A stretch of 49,108 nucleotides of DNA from Pseudomonadota bacterium (GTDB taxonomy: Bacteria; Desulfobacterota; Binatia; Binatales; Binataceae), in assembly GCA_021324755.1 (NCBI GenBank), contig JAJPIL010000006.1, forward strand, positions 1 to 49,108, read 5' to 3'. Of the stretch, positions 20,463-28,223 are shown one piece after another. Position 1 is the stretch's first letter. The number at the start of each line of letters is the position of its first letter. Below the pieces are notes generated by a model. That model searched no databases and was not told where the DNA came from. It saw nothing but the letters and a program-made list of their open reading frames with translations. The position numbers and the translations under genes are program-made.

Positions 20463-20897
20463 TTACTTTTTGAAGCGCTGCTTTAGCGCGTCGAAACCGC
20501 TTTGGAAGACCCCGGTGATCGTCTCTACCATTTCCTTGGGTTGAGGTGTCTCGAACTCGGCTGACCATTCGCCGAACGTGCGGTCGCCGTCGGTGATCCT
20601 GCGAAGCCGCAAGGTCGCGACATAATTTTCAAGCGGCAACGGAGCGGACAGGATCGTATACGTGCAGTAGTGCTCCGCGTCCGACAAGGCGAGCTGACGC
20701 TCGCGGATGTTGCCGCCCTGCTTGAGGTTGAAGTTACGAACGCATCCAACAGCATCAGGCGACAGACCGCCTTCGATATGGCTGTCGGCAAACGCGGGAT
20801 GCCAGTCAGGCAAGCCGTTGAAGTTCCGCACGACTGACCAAACCTTTTCAATAGGCGCATCGATAACCGCGCTCACGTACACTTTAGGCATTTTCAT
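20463..20897 (-). CDS. SRPBCC (START/polyketide cyclase-like) family protein
   Basis: This is a helix-grip ligand-binding protein of 144 residues starting at the ATG at 20897 (AAGGGGG five bases upstream). The N-terminal PKVYVSAVIDAPIEKVWSVV and the following FNGLPDWHPA are typical of SRPBCC members, as are the closing strand EWSAEFETP and the long C-terminal helix. Such proteins bind small hydrophobic molecules; no substrate can be named. A longer frame with a start at 21011 exists, but it has no good ribosome site and its extra 38 residues do not resemble the family. It is a lone gene. Confidence 0.8.
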   Translation of the reverse strand: MKMPKVYVSAVIDAPIEKVWSVVRNFNGLPDWHPAFADSHIEGGLSPDAVGCVRNFNLKQGGNIRERQLALSDAEHYCTYTILSAPLPLENYVATLRLRRITDGDRTFGEWSAEFETPQPKEMVETITGVFQSGFDALKQRFKK

Positions 20898-21238
20898 TGA
20901 TCCCCCTTCTAGTAGTTTTGCGTCCCCCGAGATACGTGGTGTTTGGTTTCGTAAGAGCGTGGTCCGTGGTCGGCGAACGCTATCCTGTAAGAATAGCGCC
21001 GACACTGTCATTGGGCCAATTGTCGACCCGATCAGAAGTCTTAGAAATTTTTAAGCGCGCCTGGCACCACAGGCTTCTATTTGTCATTGGCGGTAGTGCC
21101 TTGACACAAATTTTGGTTCGCAGGCTTTGTGCTTAAGGTGGGCTGGGATAACGTTCTTCGTGTGCGAGGCAATCAGCGATACGCCCTGCTCGATGTTGGC
21201 GACTTTGGGCGGCCCCTTTTTGCGCGTAAATCGCTTAA
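20898..21238. other. Spacer without recognised gene
   Basis: These 341 bases separate the SDR gene from the SRPBCC gene, both on the minus strand. Apart from the SRPBCC ribosome site at 20902-20910, nothing could be supported here. Confidence 0.5.
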
Positions 21239-21970
21239 TCAGTATAGGTGGCGCCCGCCGTCGACTCGGATACACTCCCCGGTTACGAAGTCGGTTTCTA
21301 TGAGGAAGATCACCGCTTTTGCAATTTCTTCAGCGCCACCCCAACGGCGAAGCGGCGTGGCTTCGATCACGCGCGCGTTTTCCTCGGGCGACAAATCCGG
21401 CGGAGGCATAATCGGACCTGGCGCAATAGCGTTCACTAGGATTTCAGGCGCTAATTCGAGAGCGAGGCTTTCCGTCAAAGCATTGAGCGCGCCTTTCGAG
21501 GCGTAGTAAGCAAGATAACCCTTGTACCGTGGGCGCCCGCTTGCGGCAAGCCAATCGCTTACGTTGATTATGCGACCCGCTCCGGCTCGCTTCATCGCTG
21601 GCGCCGCCTTTATCGCGAACAGAAACGCGCTTGTGGCGTTCACCTCCATCGCCCGCGACCAATCTTGGCGACTCGGGTTCGGCGTTTTTTGGTAAACCGA
21701 CGCCATGTTGATGAGGATGTCCAGACGGCCAAGCGAGCCGACTACTTCGTCGACAACCTCTGCCACCCTAGCTTCGTCGGTTGCGTCAACTTGTAGCGCG
21801 ATGGTGCGAACTCCATATCGAGCTGCCTCGGCTATGGTCGCCTCAGCGATCTTTTGGGACGTGCGATAAGTAAGCGCGAGGTTGCATCCGCGCGCTGCTA
21901 GCGTCGTGGCAACCGTACGCCCGATACGAGCCCCTCCAGTTATAAGCGCAACTTTGCCCTCGAGCTCCAT
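21239..21970 (-). CDS. SDR-family oxidoreductase (pteridine reductase-like)
   Basis: This is a short-chain dehydrogenase/reductase of 243 residues. The Rossmann glycine motif is TGGARIGR (11-18), one residue shorter than TGxxxGxG and closer to the RIG form of pteridine reductases. NMASVYQ takes the place of NNAG, INVSDW gives the catalytic Ser, and YYASKGAL has the Tyr-x-x-x-Lys pair. The C-terminus CIRVDGGRHLY is usual for the family. It could be a dihydropteridine reductase such as FolM or a 3-oxoacyl reductase; the sequence favours the former slightly. It is not in an obvious operon. Confidence 0.82.
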   Translation of the reverse strand: MELEGKVALITGGARIGRTVATTLAARGCNLALTYRTSQKIAEATIAEAARYGVRTIALQVDATDEARVAEVVDEVVGSLGRLDILINMASVYQKTPNPSRQDWSRAMEVNATSAFLFAIKAAPAMKRAGAGRIINVSDWLAASGRPRYKGYLAYYASKGALNALTESLALELAPEILVNAIAPGPIMPPPDLSPEENARVIEATPLRRWGGAEEIAKAVIFLIETDFVTGECIRVDGGRHLY

Positions 21971-22135
21971 TGGGCTTCCCTAACCTTTGAATTGAAAAGT
22001 CGATAGTCTTGCGAACATTCCGCTTGTCGCGTCTTAGTTTGCTCACAGCAGTAAACTTGATTCAGCTTAGCCTAGTTTTGTAGCTGTCCAGCTCGAAGCG
22101 AGTCGCAACGACGCTCTTATAGCCAGCGAATTCAC

Positions 22136-22780
22136 CTATTCACGCGTCTCGACTTGCAAAGGCCGTTTGCCTCGTTCACGGTTCGCGCAAGAGCGCAGCT
22201 TAACAAGCTTTTTGTGCATGGCGCAAAGAGGTCGACCGTCGGTCGCAACTGACTTTTTAGTTTGGAACTCGGTCACATCGTGCGAAGCAACGCACTCGCT
22301 TTCGACAAGTTCCCGAAGCCGCACAAACCACTTGAGTTTGTCAGCGTAGCTGGGGAAGTTTGCGTTGCGACCACTAGGGTTAGGCAGGACAAAAACGCTT
22401 GCACCAAAAAGCTTTTGAGGTTTGAGTCCAGCGCCTTTTGAACCCACCTTGCCAAAGAGCTCGCGATAAATACTGAGACCCACCAGGGCTACCACTCGCG
22501 GTTGCAATCGAGCGATCTTTCTTAGCAAAAGCTTGCTGCCGCGTTTTAATTCGTCCGGGCGAAGCTCGGTCGATGACCGAGTGGGTCGGGCGCACAAGTT
22601 GGTCAAAGCGATTCCATAGTGGGGCAATTTTTTGTCGTCGCGGTAGGTTATAGGATCCGGAACAAGGCGCGCATCGTACAAGAGTCGCCAAAACGGATTA
22701 CCTTTTCCGGCAAAATGATGCCCGAGCTCGGCAGAGCGAAGACCCGGGTTTATCCCCACGAACAGAATTCGCGGGCGCAT
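22136..22780 (-). CDS. Mug/TDG-like mismatch-specific DNA glycosylase
   Basis: This is a uracil-DNA glycosylase superfamily protein of the Mug/TDG type, which removes uracil or thymine opposite guanine. From the ATG at 22780 it has 214 residues, with the active-site motif VGINPGLRSAELGHHFAGKG and FWRLL near the start and LPNPSGRNANF (about 132-142), the second DNA-binding motif. AAGGA about ten bases upstream supports this start; an upstream TTG at 22882 would add 34 residues. After the catalytic core ends near WFVRLREL there are about 57 basic, Cys- and Lys-containing residues not seen in E. coli Mug. Confidence 0.8.
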   Translation of the reverse strand: MRPRILFVGINPGLRSAELGHHFAGKGNPFWRLLYDARLVPDPITYRDDKKLPHYGIALTNLCARPTRSSTELRPDELKRGSKLLLRKIARLQPRVVALVGLSIYRELFGKVGSKGAGLKPQKLFGASVFVLPNPSGRNANFPSYADKLKWFVRLRELVESECVASHDVTEFQTKKSVATDGRPLCAMHKKLVKLRSCANRERGKRPLQVETRE

Positions 22781-23361
22781 CCGCAGGATGTCTTTGAGCG
22801 CAGCCACCGTGCTAACAATAACCTTGTGTTGAAAGCCTAGAGGTCGCAGAAAGCAAAACAGTAAGTTGTATTTTACGGTCAATCGACGAACATGGAAAAC
22901 CGCAAGGGCCGCTCATTGGAAATCGTTCCCTGGTGGCCGGCCTCACAAGGCAGGCGTGCGAATGGCTAGGGACACTAAAAAGACCTCGAGTGATGTGCGA
23001 TTGCGAATCTCGAAAGTCACTACCTAGCTGCTCGTCGCCTTGTAGGGTTACTCAGTTGAGCGAGCCAAAAGAGACGCTTTAGTAAAAGGGCAATGAGGTC
23101 GGTTGATCCAAAGCGAGGTCGACATGTAATGGTGTTGTACGCGTGCGGCCTAAGTCGCCGATCGTTGAGTTCCGTTGACACCGCGAAGCGGCGCTTATTT
23201 ACCCTTTAGTTGAGCGTGCCAAAGCTGAGGCCGTACAGAGGTCGTATCGACTCCAGCGCGGTCTTGGATGCGCTAAGGCGAGCGGAAGCCATCTAACGGT
23301 ATTACGAGTTTCCAATTAGACGTTCCGTGCTTTCATTGATATTGACGTAGGTTGAATCGAG
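22781..23361. other. Spacer with imperfect direct repeats
   Basis: This divergent spacer between the Mug-like gene and the M20 peptidase gene carries no gene I can support. It includes two related segments beginning AGTTGAGCG-A/T-GCCAAA at 23054 and 23208; their similarity continues loosely for about 70 bases. Confidence 0.45.
23054..23271. repeat. Pair of imperfect direct repeats
   Basis: Copy one begins at 23054 and copy two at 23208. Each starts AGTTGAGCG(A/T)GCCAAA. Each contains GAGGTCG followed by a CCAAAGCGAGGTC or CCAGCGCGGTC segment and ends near ATG. They look like an old duplication; no protein-coding sense was found. Confidence 0.35.
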
Positions 23362-24771
23362 ATGGACACGTCGGGTATTTGGCGATTCGTGGAAGAGGTT
23401 TGGGAGCGGTCCGTACTGCCCGCGTTGGCCGAGTACATCCGCATCCCCAATAAGTCGCCCGCTTTCGACCCACAATGGCGCGAGCGCGGCCACATGGAGA
23501 GAGCGGTTGCCCTTTTTGAGGATTGGGCGCGGCATAACGCGGTCGAAGGAACGACGGTCGAGGTCGTGCGGCTTGATGGGCGCACGCCCTTGTTGTTCGT
23601 CGAGGTGCCTGGGCAGTCGCGTGACACTGTGCTGTTGTACGGTCATCTCGACAAACAGCCGGAGATGAGCGGATGGGCCTCGGGTTTGGGGCCCTGGGAG
23701 CCGGTGCGCAAAGAGGATAGGCTGTACGGTCGCGGCGCGGCGGACGACGGCTACGCGATGTTCGCCGCTTTGGTTGCAATCAGCGCTTTACGCGCGCAAA
23801 GCGTACCGCACGCGCGCTGCGCGATCGTCATCGAAGCGTGCGAGGAGAGCGGTAGTTATGACCTGCCGCATTACCTTGACTATCTTGCTCCGCGAATTGG
23901 CGAAGTAAGTCTCGTGATTGCGCTTGATTCGGGCTGCGCAAATTATGAACAGCTCTGGTGCACGACCTCTTTGCGCGGCTTGGTCGGCGGTGTTCTGAGG
24001 GTCGAGGTGCTTACCGAGGGTGTGCATTCAGGCGACGCTGGCGGAGTTGTGCCGGAAAGCTTTCGGATCGCGCGTAAGCTGTTGAGCAGGCTTGAAAATG
24101 AGAACAACGGCGAGATTTTGCCCGTCGAATTCCAGGTGCCGATTCCGCCGAAGCGGCGCCAAGAAGCTGCTTCGGCCGGAGCCGAGCTCGGCGATACGCT
24201 TTATAAACGCTTTCCGCTGGCCCCAGGCGTCGTGCCACTTAGCCTCGATCCTACCGAATTAATATTGAACCGTACATGGCGGCCAGCCTTGGCTGTCGTT
24301 GGGGCGGAAGGCCTGCCGCCGCTTGCCAGTGCGGGCAACGTTTTGCGCCCCATGACCGCTTTGAAGCTTTCTTTGCGGCTTCCGCCCACGTGTGACGCGC
24401 AAGTCGCCGCGAAAAAGCTTAAGAGCCTGCTAGAGCAGGATCCACCAAGTGGCGCAAAGGTAACCTTCGAGGCCGATTGGGCAGCAAGCGGCTGGCATAC
24501 GGGCGATCTAAAGCCGTGGCTTGCAAACTCGCTCGATACGGCGTCCAAGACTTATTTCGGCAAACCCGTCAGGTTCATGGGTGAAGGTGGCACTATACCG
24601 TTCGTTCCAATGTTGGCTGGGAAATTTCCAGACGCCCAGTTCCTGGTTACCGGCGTGCTGGGTCCCCATGCGAACGCTCACGGTCCCAACGAGTTTTTGC
24701 ACATTACCACCGCTAAGCGGTTGACATGTTGTGTGGCTCAGGTAATTGCAGATCACTACAAGGCAAGCTAG
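23362..24771 (+). CDS. M20-family metallopeptidase (dipeptidase)
   Basis: This 469-residue zinc metallopeptidase belongs to the M20 dipeptidase group. Metal ligands sit in YGHLDKQP (His95, with catalytic Asp97), GRGAADDGYA (Asp128) and EACEESGS (Glu161/162), with a late His in LGPHANAHGPNE. A dimerisation lid domain occupies roughly 205-335. There is no signal peptide, so it is likely cytosolic and cleaves dipeptides or related amide bonds. The substrate cannot be told from sequence. It stands alone and converges on an outer-membrane-type gene, with a 241-base gap containing an inverted repeat TTATCCC/GGGATAA near 24782-24808 but no U-tract. Confidence 0.9.
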   Translation: MDTSGIWRFVEEVWERSVLPALAEYIRIPNKSPAFDPQWRERGHMERAVALFEDWARHNAVEGTTVEVVRLDGRTPLLFVEVPGQSRDTVLLYGHLDKQPEMSGWASGLGPWEPVRKEDRLYGRGAADDGYAMFAALVAISALRAQSVPHARCAIVIEACEESGSYDLPHYLDYLAPRIGEVSLVIALDSGCANYEQLWCTTSLRGLVGGVLRVEVLTEGVHSGDAGGVVPESFRIARKLLSRLENENNGEILPVEFQVPIPPKRRQEAASAGAELGDTLYKRFPLAPGVVPLSLDPTELILNRTWRPALAVVGAEGLPPLASAGNVLRPMTALKLSLRLPPTCDAQVAAKKLKSLLEQDPPSGAKVTFEADWAASGWHTGDLKPWLANSLDTASKTYFGKPVRFMGEGGTIPFVPMLAGKFPDAQFLVTGVLGPHANAHGPNEFLHITTAKRLTCCVAQVIADHYKAS

Positions 24772-25012
24772 GCCACTTGGCTTATCCCGTTGCCTAACTG
24801 GGGGGATAAAAATACCCACCTACTAGGCAGTATACGAGTTTGTGCCAGTTAACCAAGGCTTTGGGCGCAACGTCCCACCCTGCATCGTATGTACGCGGCC
24901 TAACGTCCTCCCATTTGTTCCAGGCCCGTGACGCAGCGTGCTCTGAGAGGCCGGCTCAGAATTTCTTCCTGTAGATTTGTCTCCGCACTCGAAGGCAAGG
25001 AAAATCTCCCGA

Positions 25013-26296
25013 TCATTCGCCTCGGGGACCGCCTCCATTCCAGTAGAAAGTGACCGTGGCCATCGGTGTGATGACCCGAGGATAGTCCCATCGCATGATA
25101 GGTAATGCGATGCCGAAGCCCCATGTGGCGACAAAGGTGTTCGTGTTCGGCCAGTTAAATTCGATTGCCGGATCGATCCAAAAGAACGACCAAGGAGGCG
25201 CATTAGCGCGTCCGAAGAAGAGATTTTGTCGGCTCTGCCAAGCTCCGTAAAACTCCAATACGTAGCCCAATCCCCAGTCGGTAAGCACATGCTCGAAGGC
25301 GCCTGAGTAAGTCAACAAGTTACCGTCGACCATGCGAAGCGACTGACCTGGAGGAACCACTGTAAGGCCGTTGTTGAAAGTGTAACCGCCGTAGACGTGG
25401 GTTGGGTCCTCGATTAAGTCGGTAATTTGAAAATAGTATTCGAAAGGTTTGAAACGTTTACGAACAAGCAAAGACACACCTTCGTTGTAGGTGCCGTTGC
25501 CGAGCTGATCGGCCCCGTAAAGATTAGGGTTGAGATTGGTGTACTTGCCGGTTGGAAAGTATAGTTCGAGGTTTGTCGCAACGCTCGGCAAAGCCCAGAA
25601 CGAGTACGTGTCTTGGTCTTTAAGCCATTGATACTTGAGCTGCGTGTGCATGTTGCCGATGCCGAAGTAGCTAACCGAAACGCCGCGTGGCGTACTCGGC
25701 GGACCCAAAACGTTGCCATCGATCGTAAGCCAGTTGTCGAGCTCAAGATTGTGCCCAAGGCCGATCGCGAGACGCTGCGGCATGTAGTATTCGGAACTCC
25801 CCTGCGACGGTGTACGAAAATTGTAAAGCCAGGGCTCGTAATACCATGAACCCCACGGCTCGACGTCTGCGGTTCCAGTGAACATAGGGCCGCTCGTGTT
25901 GATCACCCACGGGGCGCGCTTCCTGCCACGTGCTTCTCCGGGTTCGGGCGTCAAATTGATTATTAGCAAATGCCGCTCGTTTTCAGGTTCTGCTTGGGCG
26001 ACTTTTGTTGTGAGCGTATAGTTGACCTTCTCGGCTACGATAAGGTAGTCACCTTCAGCTAAATGCCGAAAAATAAAATGGCCGTCGCTTGTGGTGAAAG
26101 TTTTTTTAAGGATTTCTCCATTTCGTTCCTCGAGTGTGACAAGAGCGCCAGGGAGAGGCACGTTCGCGTTATCCAAAACCACGCCCTCGATTACGTATGA
26201 GCCGTCCTTTGGGCTTGAATATCCGATAGATGAAAGCCCACAAAGGCTTGCTAAGACGCTCAGCGCCACCAGACCTAGTCGCCGTGTCCGGAGCAT
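25013..26296 (-). CDS. Predicted outer-membrane protein with carboxypeptidase-regulatory domain
   Basis: This is a secreted protein of 427 residues from the ATG at 26296 (AAAGGAA about nine bases upstream). A Sec signal peptide (about 1-28, with the hydrophobic LGLVALSVLASLCGL) is followed by a carboxypeptidase-regulatory-like beta-sandwich (about 33-100: VIEGVVLDNANVPLPGALVT, TTSDGHFIFRHLAEGDYLI). The remaining 300 residues are rich in aromatic residues and alternating strands (for example YYMPQRLAIGLGHNLEL, LELYFPTGKYTNL) and end in VTFYWNGGG, which suggests an outer-membrane barrel related to transporter-like proteins of unknown cargo. I do not recognise a specific family. Confidence 0.7.
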   Translation of the reverse strand: MLRTRRLGLVALSVLASLCGLSSIGYSSPKDGSYVIEGVVLDNANVPLPGALVTLEERNGEILKKTFTTSDGHFIFRHLAEGDYLIVAEKVNYTLTTKVAQAEPENERHLLIINLTPEPGEARGRKRAPWVINTSGPMFTGTADVEPWGSWYYEPWLYNFRTPSQGSSEYYMPQRLAIGLGHNLELDNWLTIDGNVLGPPSTPRGVSVSYFGIGNMHTQLKYQWLKDQDTYSFWALPSVATNLELYFPTGKYTNLNPNLYGADQLGNGTYNEGVSLLVRKRFKPFEYYFQITDLIEDPTHVYGGYTFNNGLTVVPPGQSLRMVDGNLLTYSGAFEHVLTDWGLGYVLEFYGAWQSRQNLFFGRANAPPWSFFWIDPAIEFNWPNTNTFVATWGFGIALPIMRWDYPRVITPMATVTFYWNGGGPRGE

Positions 26297-27548
26297 GGGA
26301 CGTATTCCTTTCTGGAAAGCGACTCTATAGAGCCGAAGCCAACGAAGTAAGTTGCACGTCTCTCCCATTTACGATGGGGAAATAAGGACCACTGGTTCAG
26401 CGCCGGCGCGAAATCCTACCCGCGCTTATCCCAACAGCCCGTCTATACAGAGGGAGCACGCCCGCACAGCGCGGAAAGGGCGGAACTAGCTAGGGTTCAT
26501 GCGAGGAAGCGACAAGCTTTTGTGCAGGGTAAACGCTTACCTCGTAAGCCTAGGTGCCCGAAGCTGTGACAGCTAGCGCTAGAAATCGACTGCGCAGCTG
26601 TGATGCCGCCCTACGCGTACCAGCGGGTGCGTCTAGAGCCAGTTTGGCTTTTTGGAAAAAACCGTTTTGGGAGGGGCGCGAGACTCGAAGATTATTTTGT
26701 CGCCCGCAAGGTTCTGAGCTCGGCTTCGTGTCACTCCGACACGGCACGAGCAAGGCGCTACAAAGCGAAAATTGTTTGTTCTCGCCCAGACCGGTCGCTG
26801 GTTTCGGGCAAAATATAGACCAAGCGCTGGGCGGTCAGCTTTGAAAGCGTTAATCGCTTGGCCCTGAGAGTCGAAGTGGGTAAAGGCCAGCGGCTTGAGC
26901 GGCAAAGCCTTGACTTGCCTAAGTGCAAGTTCACCATTGGTCGGCAGCGCCAAAAGCGCTAACGAGAGGATCGCCGTGCCCAGCGACCGAACAGGCGCTG
27001 CAAGAAACGGTCGCACGGCCAGCAACCACCGGTGTTTTAATTGCCGGAGTGGGATCGCGCCGCCGCCGAGCACAGTTGTTCTCCGAAAAAGCCGAAGGGC
27101 GTGGTAATTCTTTGCCTGGCAGAACGTTAGCACGAACCGTCAGCCACGCGCAAGAAATTGCACACAAACCCTCTACCATCTTTAGATATGCCTGGCCGCA
27201 CAGGTTACAAGGACGCTCTATGTCAAAAGCGCGCGATCGAGCCTCGCACGTGGTCGTGTGAAATTTTCAAACCTTGAAAACTGCATTGTCGTATTTTTGT
27301 GTTGCCTTTTTATGTGCCGCCGGGCTCTTCGAACGAGATGCGGCATTCGGTTTTTTGGCAAGCTCGGCTGTTCCTTGCCGTTAAGCCATTACTCCGGTGC
27401 CTAGTTTTTGCCCCGACTGGCAGTTAAACGGCGGCGGAAGCGGGACGGAATTTTGAACCGCTGCGCTGGGTGGGCTATGTGTGCCGTTGATCGCGCGGAT
27501 GGATGCTGGTGGAGGTAATGCGGCCTAGGTGAGCGTTCGATTGACTCT
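26297..27548. other. Gene-poor stretch at the left edge of the defence island
   Basis: These 1252 bases separate the outer-membrane gene from the last gene of the defence operon. A minus-strand frame at 26633-27133 (166 codons, with a hydrophobic stretch GTAILSLALLALP) is the only one of any length; it has no recognised relatives and I rate it as probably non-coding. An orphan hairpin with a T-run lies at 27315-27356. The sequence looks like decayed or non-coding DNA. Confidence 0.5.
27315..27356 (+). terminator. Orphan terminator-like hairpin
   Basis: TGCCGC (27315-27320) pairs with GCGGCA (27340-27345), with a smaller inner CTC/GAG pairing, followed by TTCGGTTTTTT. This is the form of a plus-strand intrinsic terminator, yet no plus-strand gene precedes it, so it may end an unannotated small RNA or be a relic. 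Confidence 0.35.
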
Positions 27549-28199
27549 CTAATCCGAGGGTGCATAAGGCTTGATCTCGGCTTCGCCGATTATGTGGGTG
27601 TCCTGATAGTGATCGAGCGCTTCGAGTGGTGTGAGAAGAAGCATATTCACTAGTGAAGCCCAATCTCGCTCTGAATAGCCGTACTTTCTGAGAGTTTGGA
27701 GGCGTTGCTCGATTATTTTGTTCTTTAGTAGTTCGTTTCGAAGGTATGCTCTTTCGTTTTCCAGCTTCAGCTTTTGCTGTTCGGCAGCGTCTCGATATTT
27801 GCGATCTTTCTTGCGCTGAGACCGATCGTTAAGGTACTTTCGGATGACCTCCAGTACGCTTAAGATGCCGAGAAATTCCCAAGAACCCGGCGATCCCAAT
27901 CGTACAGCGTGAAGGATCAACCGTTCATGTCTCGGTACCAACGTTGCTATCTGGGCAGGCTCTGGCGGCCAGGATAAGTAGGCTACCGTGAGAGGACCGC
28001 GACGAGGACCGAATGGGTAGAACCAAAAACGAAAGATGGGGTCCTTCTCCGCCTCTTCCAGTATCGACAGGAGCGTCCAAACGGAATTGTACGCGTGCTC
28101 AATGGCACTCAATACATCGAGCGCGTCGCTTACGGAAATCCCGCCTGTCCCACTAAGACTAAGCACTGCTAGTTCGTCTGACATGGAAGCTTCACTCAC
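27549..28199 (-). CDS. Unrecognised protein with coiled coil, last gene of defence operon
   Basis: I do not recognise the family of this 216-residue protein. It has no signal peptide. The N-terminal half (about 10-110) reads as a compact alpha/beta domain with FWFYPFGPRRGPLTVAYLSW. A highly charged helical segment (about 120-165, RSQRKKDRKYRDAAEQQKLK onward) should form a coiled coil, and the end has a helix with LRKYGYSERDWASLVNMLLL. The gene begins 24 bases after the DUF499 ATPase stop on the same strand, so it is probably co-transcribed and could be an accessory or effector subunit. The function is open. Confidence 0.7.
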   Translation of the reverse strand: MSEASMSDELAVLSLSGTGGISVSDALDVLSAIEHAYNSVWTLLSILEEAEKDPIFRFWFYPFGPRRGPLTVAYLSWPPEPAQIATLVPRHERLILHAVRLGSPGSWEFLGILSVLEVIRKYLNDRSQRKKDRKYRDAAEQQKLKLENERAYLRNELLKNKIIEQRLQTLRKYGYSERDWASLVNMLLLTPLEALDHYQDTHIIGEAEIKPYAPSD

Positions 28200-28223
28200 T
28201 CGAAGGCGAACGTTCCGATATGT

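Noticed and set aside
24782-24808. Inverted repeat TTATCCC/GGGATAA after the M20 gene as a terminator
   Set aside because: No T-run follows on either strand in the needed place.
26633-27133. Minus-strand frame of 166 codons with a hydrophobic stretch
   Set aside because: No recognised relatives, poor start context and an erratic residue make-up; kept only as a remark in the spacer entry.
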